DNA of 64,000 nt from Microdochium bolleyi. Lineage: Eukaryota > Ascomycota > Sordariomycetes > Xylariales > Microdochiaceae. The DNA is taken from positions 253,838-317,837 of the forward strand of contig KQ964251.1 in assembly GCA_001566295.1 (NCBI GenBank). The letters run 5' to 3'. The position numbers and the translations under genes were made by a program. Below, piece after piece: positions 35,648 through 47,200 of this stretch. The number at the start of each line of letters is the position of its first letter. Within the stretch, counting starts at the first letter, position 1. Under the pieces are notes generated by a model that saw only the letters and a list, made by a program, of their open reading frames with translations, made no database searches and was not told where the DNA came from.

Positions 35648-36480
35648 ATGGCCATCAAGTAAGCCTCCGCCCAGCGCAACCCTCACAAGCACCTGCTGAC
35701 AATGCTGCCTCAGCTACCTGATTCTACTATCGCGGCAAGGCAAGGTGGTGAGTTCTCCCGGCCCCCTCACCTCTATCTCGACAGCACGCGACAGCCCAAT
35801 TTTGTCCATCGCCATCGAAGACCAGACCTCTCACTGACGGCGCTCGATTTGCCCACAGAGACTTGCGAAATGGTTCACCACCCTTTCGCCGAGGGAGAAG
35901 GCCAAGATCGTCAAAGACGTCTCTCAGCTGGTCCTGGCCCGCCGTACCCGCATGTGCAACTTCCTTGAATACAAAGGTTCGCTTCCCAGCTACGCAAGTC
36001 TGGTTCAAGCACTTCTCTGACCTGAAACGCGTCATAGATACCAAGATCGTGTACCGGCGATATGCGTCCCTCTTCTTCATCGGCGGCTGCGATTCCGACG
36101 ACAACGAACTCATCACCCTCGAGGTCATCCACCGATACGTCGAGCAAATGGACAAATACTACGGCAATGTCTGCGAGCTGGACATCATTTTCTCATTCAC
36201 GAAAGCCTACTACATCCTCGACGAGATATTACTAGCCGGAGAGCTGCAGGAGAGCAGCAAAAAGAACGTTCTGCGGTGTATAGGCCAGCAGGATTCGTTG
36301 GAGGACATGGAGGTAAGGTCTTCTCTACCATTGTTCGGCACCACGACAGCAGCCCACGCCCCCAGGGACCTTGTCCACACCCTGCCCAATCTTGAATAAT
36401 TGCCTTCAGCCTATCTTGGTCTCGCCCACTGATCCATTTCTTTTGTCTAGGTTGAGGATGAGGTCACAAAGATCATGTAG
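35648..36480 (+). CDS. aps1: AP-1 adaptor complex sigma subunit
   Basis: Five exons: 35648-35658 (11 nt), 35714-35747, 35859-35976, 36038-36312 and 36451-36480 (155 aa). Joins AA|C, GTG|AGA and G|AT are in phase. The protein is the complete small-chain adaptin: MAINYLILLSRQGKVRLAKWF, then MCNFLEYKDTKIVYRRYASLFF, DNELITLEVIHRYVEQMDKYYG, and ending DSLEDMEVEDEVTKIM. Size and the CNFLE/YKD and FSFTKAYYILDE motifs are those of AP-1 rather than AP-2 or AP-3 sigma. AP-1 recruits clathrin and cargo at the trans-Golgi network and endosomes; sigma with gamma binds dileucine sorting signals. A second candidate last exon occurs at 36625-36672. Confidence 0.95.
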
Positions 36481-36624
36481 CGATGACACATTACACTACT
36501 GCGGTGTCCAGTCTGGCCGAGTCTCAGAACGAACCGCCGACATGAGGAGCGATTCCAACAAGCACATCTCGATACCACAATTTAATGAAATGATTATTGC
36601 TTACCCACTCGCCATCTCCCACAG

Positions 36625-36672
36625 AAATCCGAGGAAATCCAGAAAGCATTGAAACAGAACGGATTAGTCTGA
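36625..36672 (+). other. Candidate alternative terminal exon of the AP-1 sigma gene
   Basis: After an acceptor CCCACAG at 36618-36624 an open frame encodes KSEEIQKALKQNGLV and a TGA stop. Splicing the exon-4 donor (36313, phase 0) to this acceptor would give ..SLEDMEKSEEIQKALKQNGLV in frame, replacing VEDEVTKIM. The peptide looks like a short amphipathic helix rather than random sequence. It would otherwise be 3' UTR. This is inferred from sequence alone. Confidence 0.4.
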
Positions 36673-38004
36673 GACTATCGGGGTTCGGTCAGTGACATCA
36701 CTTCAGCGCCTATATCCTTCAGCTATTCGCGAGGCATTTCTGCTTGAGATATCACCAATGGTTCCTCGACACCAAGGCACTTCCGAACGAAACCGCCTGG
36801 CGCAGGAGAATCAAAGAGCGGCAATCTGTTGGCAGGCCATCGGGACACGCCACGTCTAGGGTCAATCAGCGTCAATCGAAGGTCTCAGACCTGGAGGAGA
36901 GTCGGCGCTGGCGAACATGGAAGTCGGGATCAGCCGGAGTCGGGCGAGTCGGGATCGATTTGGAGGTGTGTATGGACGCACGTGGAAGCTTGTTGGAGCT
37001 TAGTACACAGAACACTTGGGGAACACCTCGAGCCGTGATGAAATGCAGAAAGGGCTACCAAACAAACGGCGAACGAGCCGGGTGGGCGTAGACCATCAAA
37101 GTGTAGCTCGTGGCATCTTGACGTTCTCTCATTCGCCTGACCACCTGCAGCGCCGCCCTGGCACCGGTCGAGCTTATCCCTGAGCCCCCGCATTGGGACT
37201 GACGACTCCACCACAGGCCCCGAGATGGACCCGCCAAGCCACAACCAGCTGTTCAGCTCTCGAGGCTGCTTGCGCGTTGCTGGCCGCTATCTCAGAGGGG
37301 TGGTGTGGTGTGGTGTGTGCGGTCTTGGTGTGGTGGTGCTGAGCTGCGGCGCTGCCTTGGCCAGGCGTGATCGCATCCGCATGCACCCGCGGCACCCGTC
37401 CACTTGAGCAGTGCTGACTGTTGGGCGTCCCGAGCCCCCTCATACTTGACCTATCGCGCCGCATCGCCCAACTGACGATCGTCCTCCGCTCTCCTCCTCC
37501 CATCCCTATCACAACATCTCCAACCGCACCCGACACTTGCCATGCCGCGCCAGCCCTCTGCCAACTAGGCGGCCAACCGTCTAGACCTGATACGCCCCGT
37601 GATCACACAGCAGTTGCCAGCCCACGACTGACGCCCGATTGAACACCGACAACACCGACATCTCCGCCCTTCACGATCGCGCCTTCACTCGGTTGTGATC
37701 TCCGACCATTCCGCATTCTCTCGCGCTCGACTGGTTCCAAAGCCACTACAGTTGCAACCTTCCGGTCGCGCTCCTCGTCGCACCATATCTCTGACATCAC
37801 CGCGTTGCACCCTCTTGCGAACCACGACTCCTTCACCGACTCCATCTTGAGCAACCCTCGCGACGAACAGCTCCGACGACTACCAGCGACCATAATCAAA
37901 ACATAATTCAATCCAAGTTACGCGTATCCTCGCCAGTAGCCTTGGGCCACTCTACACCGACTACATAAATTCTTATCGCCGAAATCGCATCGCCCTCCGC
38001 CACC
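36673..38004. other. Intergenic, maf1 promoter and leader
   Basis: No gene seen. From about 37430 to 38004 the plus strand is strongly pyrimidine-rich with ACC/ACGAC runs, consistent with a long 5' leader for maf1. Small upstream frames exist but none has coding character. Confidence 0.5.
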
Positions 38005-39154
38005 ATGAAGGTTCGCTTACCTCACATGGCAACATGATCGATTTCCCCGTTCGCTTGTGCTGATTGTAGATCCTGCATAGTTCTTACCTCTTCGTGACTT
38101 CGATGTCATCACGTCTGCACTGAACTTCAGCACCTCCGATTGCCGCGTCACAGGTGGCTGCGACCTGTACACTACCAAGGCTGCCGGCTCAGACAAGAAG
38201 CTGTACAAGAATATCGAATGCTCGCTCGAGTCACAACATGCTGCCGCCCTTAAATTCGGGGCGTCGCTGTCGCCGCCGCAACGCGCCGAGATGGCTCAGT
38301 CTCTTAACCTCTCGCGCTCCAGCCCTTTCGGCCCCTTGAGCGACATCTCGAGCCGGCGCACATTCGCGTACCTGATCGCCACGCTCAACGCCAGCCACCC
38401 GGACTATGACTTCTCGCATGTTTTGCGACCCACCGACTTCAGGAAGGAACGGAACCTGCGCCGTGTCATGGCAAACGTTGACGCGACACTTCACAATGTG
38501 CGACCTACTGGTTCGTCCATGATCTCGTCGAGCCTCAACTCCAACTACCGAGCCTTTAGTGCATCGCCCAGTGCCTCTTTCTCCAGCAACACTTTGCCTG
38601 TGAGCAGCCCGGCGTGGGCCCCGCAGATGTGGACAATGCTCGACAAGGAAATGGCGCTCAAGGACTGTGTCTGCTATTCATACCAGCCCGCGGAAGATCC
38701 CTTTGACGGTGACGAGGCGGCGATATGGCGATACCATTACTTCTTCTTCAACCGGGTGAAGAAGCGTGTCGCGTATCTTTATGTGCGAGGACTGCCATTC
38801 ATGATGAACTCGCCCAGCCTCGTGCCAGAGCGCCGAGGTAGCAACACGAAACGGTTTGCGCAGCCAGTGTCGAGTAGTCTCGGGGCCAACAAGCGCGCCA
38901 AGTTCTGGCTGGGCGATAGCTTTGCCGACCGGATAGTAGCAGACGGCGAAGAATACCAAGACGACGACGATGACGACGCCATCGAGGTCTGGGATCCCGA
39001 CAACGATGCTGATATCGACCCCTTCCACAGCCCTATATCTGAGGATGAGGAGAGTGACCATTACCAGAGCACTGATGATGAAGAGGATGAAGAGCTGGAG
39101 AAGATCAGCCGGAGCATCAGTGAGGAGGTTGCTGGTCGTATGGAAATCGAATAG
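38005..39154 (+). CDS. maf1: Maf1, repressor of RNA polymerase III
   Basis: Two exons: a 6-nt first coding exon (38005-38010, ATG AAG) and 38081-39154 (359 aa). The 70-nt intron (GTTCGC..GCATAG) joins to give MKFLPLRDFDVITSALNFST, the conserved Maf1 beginning. Domain A covers about residues 1-50 plus KKLYKNIECSLESQ. A Ser-rich linker with phosphorylation-type sites follows (SRSSPFGPLSDISSRRTFAYL, then SISSSLNSN..SASPSASFSSN). Domains B and C carry WTMLDKEMALKDCVCYSYQPAEDPF and IWRYHYFFFNRVKKRVAYLYVRG. The C-terminus is an acidic tail (EEYQDDDDDDAIEVWDPDNDADIDP and further E/D runs). Maf1 is phosphorylated by TORC1/PKA/CK2 in yeast; when dephosphorylated it binds Pol III and blocks tRNA transcription in the nucleus. 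Confidence 0.95.
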
Positions 39155-40299
39155 CTGAGTCCGCATCGAGGGCCGGCTGTGCATAATGACAACCTGTCCT
39201 ACGCAGGACGTTCGACAGGGCACAATGCCCATCTCTTTGTCACTGGCCTCCCTTCAACATTGGGCCGCACCATTTCGACGGATTTTTGCTCGCATGATTC
39301 TGCTTTCTCTGCACAACGAGCACTTGAACTTTCTCGAATTTCTTGGCGTATTGAGGTTTGCTTGAACGGAACGGTATCATGATGGGTGGGCGGTACACAG
39401 GCGCCCGAGGTTTGCATTTTCCTGCCTGGCGAACAGGATAATGACCATGATGACTACAGGATACCACGGGGCTTTAGGATAGCCGGGCTGCATAATGGCA
39501 ATCGGCCCACTTCCCAAGGCGGATGCATTGATTTTAGTCTTTCCCGTTTTTGCATATTTGCTTGTCATATGCTTGATCACTATGCTTTTTGGTGTATTTT
39601 CTGGGTCTATTGGGGAGAGGAGGGGAGGATGGGAAGCCCAGAATCCGAGTCCGAGAAGTTCCTGCTCCCCGGAGGCTTCCAGGCTGTCTCTTTTCGACTG
39701 CGCCCTTTGCGCGTGCGCTTCAGCTTTGTATATCCCGTTTTGATCGTCGCTTTCTATTACATGGACAATCAACACAATGTCCAGACTACCCTGCTCTCGC
39801 TTTGACTGTGTAGCCCTGATCTAACCGACCATCGGCTTTTTCTTTTAGCAGTGCTTGAGGTCGTCTGTGTCAGTACTGAAAACAGCTGCGCCGTCCTCGC
39901 AACAATGGCCTTGGTGTATTCAGCATCATAGCCTACCTACTCGAGGGAGGGGGTACCTAAGCGTGCTGCTCTCTAGGACTGCTCGTTGTCCAACTGTGGC
40001 CGGGCTCTTCGTAGATCCCGAGACACTTCCGCCGCGTATCTCACTCAGCCTCGGGCCCATCCGTCCTCCCCGACTGGCCGTTGACACAACGTACCTCACG
40101 ATTCTGGGGCTCAGATCTGCACTGGTACGTATGCACCGGCATATGAGAGACAGTAAAAGTAATGTGAGTTGCGTGGCTGATTGCGTGTCAGGATGTGTGT
40201 CTGGGTGTGCTGTGTGTGTGTGAACGCCCGTATTAGTGCACAACACGCGCACCATTGGAGTGGGTGGGGACATCGTGAGCGTGTGGGCCCCAGGCGGTA

Positions 40300-40357
<58 letters not shown>

Positions 40358-40958
40358 CTGCCCCAGGTTTGTGACGAGCCTTGGTACTTACTACGTCATA
40401 TCCACCACCCGCTGTCCGTGGGAGATGGAACACACATTGGCTCCTAGCATGATGGGGCGCGCGCGATACGAGTGTGTAAGTCGACGAGCGCAGATGGAGC
40501 AACCTCGGGCGTGGATTGCCTGCAATCATTTTGATATTGCTTCGCTACCCTTTCCCTACAGTGTAGAGTTCACAATTTCTCACCCAATACTATTCTTATC
40601 ACTACTACCAGTCCATGATGTCTACCTGTCACAGAAAAACAAGCCAACAATGAGAGTTTTTTTTTTGCAGATGTGGTTGTATATTTGCGCTATAGTGGTA
40701 TATCATGTTAATTCCAATTTAGATCGTCAAGTCTGGCGCTGTTTCCACAAGGCACAGACATTATTCTTTCTCCTTCTGTGTTGCTACATTATGCTTTGTA
40801 CAACAGTCATTTAGGTCGTGTGATTCATTATTAGGTTGTGTTGTTTGTTGTTGTTGTTTTGTCTTCCAGGCTATTGCCTTCTTAATCCTGCAATGAAGAG
40901 AAATCGGGAGTGCAAATGCCGCTGGACACTTCACCTGACTATTCAGTGAATCGGCCGC
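39155..40958. other. Intergenic with a 58-G homopolymer
   Basis: Convergent 3' regions of maf1 (+) and the SUR7-like gene (-). Holds a GT-rich stretch (about 40190-40225) and the G58 tract. The part after 40560 is AT-rich with T and GTT runs. No gene seen. Confidence 0.55.
40300..40357. repeat. Poly-G tract, 58 uninterrupted G on the plus strand
   Basis: Positions 40300-40357 are all G, flanked by GGCGGTA on the left and CTGCCCCAGG on the right. It lies about 1.1 kb downstream of the maf1 stop and 600 bp downstream of the SUR7-like stop. Length is probably unstable and may be mis-estimated by sequencing. Confidence 0.95.
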
Positions 40959-41736
40959 TTAGCGGCGCTGCCAGAAACGGCGGCGGCGGGTGGGGGTGCC
41001 GTAGTCGCCGTGGTGGGACTCCTTGACGACGTTGGTCTGGCGCTTCTTCTCGCGGCGGCCGGCACAGCAGGTGACGAAGGTGATGACGAAGGCGATGAAG
41101 ATGACGACGAGGCCGGCAAGCGCGCACCAGGCACCGGAGCCGTACGAGGCCCAGCTGTCGCGGTTGGCCTCCTGGATCTTGCTGCGGACGTAGGAGAAGA
41201 GGACAAAGTCGCAGACGACGACGACGAGGGCGACAATGAAGGTGAAGAGGGCGGCGAGCATGGCGATGATGCCGCCAAAGAGGCCAGAGGTCAGGGAGAG
41301 GACAAAGGAGATGAAAGCCAGGCCGGCAGCAACGGGGTGCAGGACCATAACGTTGGTGAGGCCATTGGCAGTGGCAGCGGCCCAGCTGTCGAGGCGATCC
41401 TCGTTGGCGGGGAGAAGGCCAGAGAGGATGTTGAAGATGTTGTAGCCAACCATGGAGCGGGAGCAGCCGTTGGAGGCTCTGTTGGCACAGTGTCAGTTTG
41501 ATAATCTCGAGGAACATATGTAAAAGGGCATAAACTTACCCGCTGGCGTTGTTGACACACCAGCCGAACGTGCCAAAGGCGACAGTAGGGCTGCGGTCAC
41601 CGTTGCCCGTCAGGTAGACGGTCAACATGGAGATGCGGCCGACGACGGGGGCCGAGATGGAGCTGATGACGAAGAGGACGCATCCTACAAGGAGCAGAAA
41701 GCTACCGAAGTAGTGGACGCCGCGGAGAAGACCCAT
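40959..41736 (-). CDS. SUR7/PalI-family four-helix membrane protein
   Basis: Two exons, 41736-41540 and 41478-40959 (238 aa), joined at GG|A. Topology: helix 1 at about residues 8-28 (HYFGSFLLLVGCVLFVISSI), an extracellular loop with GTFGWCVNNASGASNGCS, helices 2 and 3 (LAFISFVLSLTSGLFGGIIAMLAALFTFIVALVVVV), helix 4 (GAWCALAGLVVIFIAFVITFVTCC) and a basic cytosolic tail (RREKKRQTN to RRRRFWQRR). The G-(F)-W-C...C loop and four-helix layout are those of the SUR7/PalI superfamily, covering eisosome proteins and ambient-pH sensors. The protein lacks the long tail of true PalI/Rim9, so a Sur7-like cortex role is more likely. That last step is inference. Confidence 0.85.
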
Positions 41737-43297
41737 GTTGGCTGAGTATTAGGGTGTGTTGACTATGTGTTTGGTGTGAAGAAGAGGCCGGTGCTGTCGT
41801 CGGCTGTGGACGTCCTGCTCGTTGTCTCGTGAGGGCGAGCCTCGAAGAGTCTTGTTGCTGATTAGGTAGTGGTGTTAATTGAGGTGATGATGTGAGAATA
41901 GTGTCAACTTCCAGATCGAGGTGGGAGGTTGGGCAGATATATGCCTGAGGACGGGTGACACAATGGGTCGCACTGAGCTGGATCTGAGTCGTGACGAGCT
42001 GCCCCGTGCACCAGGCTTGCAACAATGCCTGCGCAAGGACTGCCGACGAGGTCATCAATCTTGGCAGTGCTGTGGCTGCTGTGACGACGCAGCACAGTGG
42101 CTGGCCGAGGCTGGCCTGCGGCAGTGTGGTGGGCAGGGCAATTCGAGGCTGGCCACGTCATAACCCAGACCTTGATTGGGGTGTGCGGTGATGTCACCCA
42201 CGCGGCCAGCCCCTGCCCCTGCCCTGCTCTCCAGCAGGGCTCCCGATCCCCCTTGCACAGACCGCGTCGCAACTCCGATCTGTTCACCTCTGCCCCTGCA
42301 ACCACTTGCACTTTCACGATCTCCGCAACTCTCGAGGCCGCCCAACGACGTAACCTCCAGGGACCGCAGATGCAGCCCCTGCGGGTCGCTCATCAGCCGG
42401 CATACGGCCTCCCAATAAGCTTGCTTGGCAAGGGTTCAGACAATGAATGGCAGACCCTGCTTGGGCCATGACGGCATGCTCATGTTGGTTCTTGTCCTGT
42501 CTTGTCTCCTCTCGCTCGCTCTCCTCTCTCGGCCGGCTCGTCGGCACCATTAGCTCAAGCTTGTAGCAGCGGATCCCTTCTCGAAGCGGGCAATAGCAAC
42601 CTGCCGACTGCCGTACCTAGCAGATTCCATTACTGCTGCGCACAAATGTCCCTAATGGGCATCGCGATCTAGAAGCCCTATGTGATCATCAGGGCACGGT
42701 ACGGGGTACTGGACTTGTGGAACGGTTCCTTGGCCACTCCCGAGCAACATCTTGACGCCCATTGGTGGCATTTCCAGTTTCGTCTAATCTGCACACTTGG
42801 TCGATTCGACATCCTGCGCCTGGACAGATGTCTGCAAGTCCTGCCCGGCAACCGACCCCGTTGTGACTCCGGCCTCTGTTGATGGCACTTGGTCCCAAGT
42901 ATCATGGTACGTGTTTGGAGCTGTTTGGAGCTCTTTAGACACGCACAGCGTTATGCTTCTGCTGCAGCAAAAGTATTATAGTCACCGTGCAAGGTTGTTG
43001 CTTGTGTGCCCCATGCATGGGAAACTACAACATGCTCGTAATGCGGAGGGAACCCGTCCGTGCATTGCCCCAGCATTCGGATTGGCTCAAAAGGGCGTGG
43101 GAAGTTGTGTTCCCGCATGGTGAAGTGGGCATATATTCCATGTCGAGCACCGCGTTTGTTTCTCACCCCTCTTGGGATGCGCGATAGCGATGCGAGCATG
43201 CCGTGCTCAGCGACCGTACCTATACCAGGCTGCGACGTTCAAGCGCGAATTGTGGCAAATGCTGTGCGGCAGGGGACAAAGTCGTCCATCACAGTGC
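41737..43297. other. Intergenic
   Basis: Promoter of the SUR7-like gene on the left, otherwise nothing seen. Frames of 110-140 aa on both strands between 41904 and 42471 overlap each other and have no domain. Confidence 0.5.
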
Positions 43298-44276
43298 TCA
43301 TCCGAGGGCTTCGCCGTCTTTGACCGCGCCTTGTTCCGGCATGAGACCTAGAGGACTTCTGTCATTATTCGGAAGGGAGCCCTCGGGAGTCCGATGTTCA
43401 GGCTCTGCACCTTGTACTTTCTTGGCGTACGCAGCCAGGCCCTTCATGATCTCGGGTATCTCGTCCTGGTTCTTCTTGACCCGCAGGCGCTCGAGAATGT
43501 AGCCCATGCCATGTCCGGTCGTCGGCTTGCCGAGGATTGTTGCCGCCGCGCCGTGCGCATCCTCGTCCGCGAAGCTGCTCGAGTCGCGCGACATCTGGCG
43601 GCCCGTCTCCCAGTCCCGGAAGCCCGGCGCCATGTGGCCGGACGGGATGGTCTGCCTCAGCGACGCGGATGTGTACGTCTCGACGCCGCCGCTGTCCGGC
43701 CACGGCCCGTTCAGCGGGTCCTGCTTGACCCATTCGTTATGGTCAAAGTCCTTGTTCGTCGGGAAGCAGTGGATCGTGAATGTCTTTTGCGAAATGTGGG
43801 TGCCCTCTGAGCTCGAAGGCGGGGGTCCGCCGGTGTTCTCCGCAGGTATTGGGTTCACGGGGGTCGTAATGGTGCTGTGGACGTTGTAGAGCGCACCCCA
43901 GGTCACGCGGCTGGGCTTATCGGAATCGTCGTGCCCCTGGGTCATGAGTGTTCGCTGGAAGGGTGATTCGTGGATCGCAGCCTTTGCAGACTCGGCCTTC
44001 GTGGTGACGACGATGAAGGAGGAGTTGTCCTGTTCCACGCAATATCGGTCAGTGACAAATACATCTGGTGACAGTGAAGCGCTGAGAGGATCTCTCGCGC
44101 CGTACCTTGAGCTTTCGAAAGAACTCGACGTCGTTCTGCGTAACGTCTTGCAGCGTCTTAAGAACCGCCCGACGGTCGGTAAATGTCTTGGGGACCGGGC
44201 TGCACTTAACGAAGAAGGTGCGCGACGGCAGCGACACCGGCCTCAGTGCCGACAGTGCCGAGATCGCACTGGCCAT
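43298..44276 (-). CDS. Hypothetical protein, possibly mitochondrial, RRM-like N-terminal half
   Basis: Two exons, 44276-44106 and 44029-43298 (300 aa). Donor GTACGG follows ..FFRKLK and the acceptor GGAACAG precedes DNSSFIVVTTK, phase 0. The first in-frame ATG is used; upstream the frame offers only GTG. The N-terminus MASAISALSALRPVSLPSRTF is Ser/Arg/Leu-rich without acids, like a mitochondrial presequence. Residues 20-85 alternate in a strand-helix-strand pattern (RTFFVKCSP, DRRAVLKTLQ, SSFIVVTT, AESAKAAI) that resembles a degenerate RRM fold. The C-terminal part is polar, with HMAPGFRDWETGRQMSRD. I do not recognise a named family; the fold idea is inference. Confidence 0.75.
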
Positions 44277-47200
44277 CGTTGCTGTTGTGGACTCGCGACG
44301 TGATGTTGCGATGCGAACGTGTTCCTCTCTTCGTGCTTGGGTGGAAGCTCGATAGCCGCGTCTTTCCACAATCTCGAAATTCCATGTGGGGTCAGCTCGG
44401 TGCCCGGAGCACGTTCCCCGCGCTCTCTGATTGGTTGCGCTTACAAGAACCAGTTCTCACCAAGGGCGAGATACAAAGGCACCTTGGTTCACGAAGCATT
44501 GAGGACCAGGAAGATCAGATTCGTGGAATTATAGGACCATCCACTTCGGTGAAGAGGGCGGTGGGGATAATTCTTTTTTTGTTCTTTTGTTCGCGTCCGC
44601 CTTGTACGAACATTAAGTATCATCAAGGCCGATTCACACCTCCGCCCATTCAGTGCCTGGTGCGATTTGTTTGCTATCGCTAATGGTTCTCATTCTCATA
44701 AGACAGCATATTCTTAGCGACTACAGTTGACTCAATAATGGTGATTCATGGTCATTAACTATGATGCTATCTCTTGATATTTTGTGCAGCCTTGAGCGGA
44801 TGGATCGTGCTCCGGTGGCTTGTATCACACAGTCCTACAGCTTACAAACAGTAGCAATCGTCTGAGTTGACGACATTGCAAGACACAATAACGCTTACAA
44901 TGGTCGTATGTCCCATCTGCGGCCAGACATAGGTCAGCCCCATACCAATATGCTCGCGAAGTCCATGCCATGCTGCTAATCACAATTTCGCGAACTTGAC
45001 GTTTAGAAACCGCCAAATCTGACGGCAAAACACAGGATCAGACTTCCACGCTCAGGGTGAGGGAGGCTGATGTTCTGATCCTTAACCGCTCCTCAACCCT
45101 GATACTCTGATCGATCTCACCGCACGGGGTATGTCAGGCCTTGTGACCCCGAGAGGCTGATCACCGTGACTGTATTGACAAAGAGGCGGAGCCAGCTTTC
45201 AGAGGAACACGTATACGAAAGCACGTGGAACACAATCTAGTTTTCCCCACCCTCCTCTCCTCGGGCAGACAAGGAGGATGGCTCGTTCATGTATACAACA
45301 GGTAGGAGCACATGCATTGGATGATCGAGCTCGTTGGCAAGCGGAAGAGGAGGCCGGCAACATTCTCATCCTCGACACGTGGGAAGTCGAATCGAACCTC
45401 GTGTGCGAACAAGAACGGATAGGCTTGGGAGAGCCCAGGCCTTGCCTCAGTCGTGCATGGAGATGGAGGAGGAGAATGAGGAGGAGTAGCCACGGGAGGG
45501 CGTGGGCTGCGATGGGCGATGGGCGAGGGTCGAGCTGTTCCACGTGTATACAATGAGCATGGCTGATCGGCGAGGAGGCCCATTATCCGAACGGCCTGGG
45601 ACCTGGCTCTCGTCTTCGACGACTCCGCGCGGAAGCTAGTGGCCATGGCAGGTGCCAACGCTAAAATCGGGCTACTCTATAGATCGAGGATAACATACTT
45701 TGCTCTACGGCCAAGCCGTGGCGCTGTGCGGAGTGTGGTTTGCTCTGGAGCGCTGTGATATCTTCTCAAGCGTGGCCGATATACATTTTGCTGGCGATCG
45801 AGTAAGCGCCCATTGCATCTCGGTTATATTCATGGCCTGAGTAGCCAACGTCGGGTGAGTCGAGACTCTAGCGGGGCTGTTTTGTTCTCGCGAGTCGAGC
45901 TCGTGGAGACCACGCTCTGGACCTCATGTGAAAGTCAAATGGTTGTCGGGAAAGATGACGGGCAATCAGAACGTCCTCAGTCCTTCGCCCACGTGCTCGG
46001 AACGTGCTCTTCCCCTGCTCCGATGGTCTCGCGCCTCGAGGCCATTGTCATTGCGGAAGCTCGTCTAATTCAGCTGGGCTCGGTGTTTAGGCTTTGAGGC
46101 TGCGGCTGCTAGCCTTGACCTCGAGGAGTCGTGCCGATGCGTGCTGTATAGTCTACAGAGCGGTGTTATAATGGTCCGCAGAGGTGCGGAGTTGTGACTT
46201 ACGAGGCGCTGCGTGCCACCTGTCGGTCCGGGCCCTTCAACCGATGTCATGGCACAAGAGGATGACGCGGGCGGCTTGCAAGATATTCTGGTCTATTTCG
46301 CTCGATCAGAGTGACGAACTCCATGCATTTGTAGACTTTCTTGTGAGCGGGTCAGAGGCAAGTCGCAGTATTTTTCTGTCCCCAGTAAGCCGCGACGGGA
46401 TTCAACCTCACGGGAAGAAGGAAACTCTGTACGTACCGGTCTTGTCGCACATGGCATGATTGTAGCCACGGACGTTCACACCAGCAGAGGTAGAAGGATA
46501 GCCCCCCTTGCCGTGGGGGAAGGGTGGAGGACTCTGTTCATCCTAAATCGTGCAGTTCGCATTCTCCACACTTCAGTGCGACCCCAGATCTCGGGTTCAG
46601 GCAGGGTCATGCAATAAGAGTCGATATCCTGTCAGGGCCGGGTAAGGTGTGATTCGCCTGATGCGTGCTATGCACAGCACATGTACGCTACCTAGGCCCG
46701 GGCTTCTGTATCGAACCATGCAGGAATGGTAACCAAGGTGAAGAATAGTCTCCCATGGAAGCATAGCCACGCGTGAGCACGGCACCGACACCATATCGAG
46801 AGCATCGAACTTGCGGATAGGGCTGGGATCTAATGACCCCCAAACTCAGTGTTACTCACCGCCGTCTCGTCGCCTGGCATGGTTCTACTGCTGACGAGGC
46901 ATCCTGCAGGAGGCGCACGGCTGTGCCTGGTCTGCTGAACTGTTGCTCTTCCCGTCTCTTGTTGGGTTTCGCCGACGATTGAGAAATGGCCGCGACGAGT
47001 CAGGTCACGCTTGGAGCCTCCCACGGCAGTGGAGCGATGGCTGCGGCAGCCCGGGGCTGGGCGATCGGGCACGGCCCACGGGATGGTGGATCGGTCAGAT
47101 TTTGGCAGATGCACTGGGGCTGTCACTCATGGAGAAGTGACTGCATGTGACGAGGAGCCGGAGCCTGGCGGAGAGGGGGTTGCTCAGAACATCATTGGCC

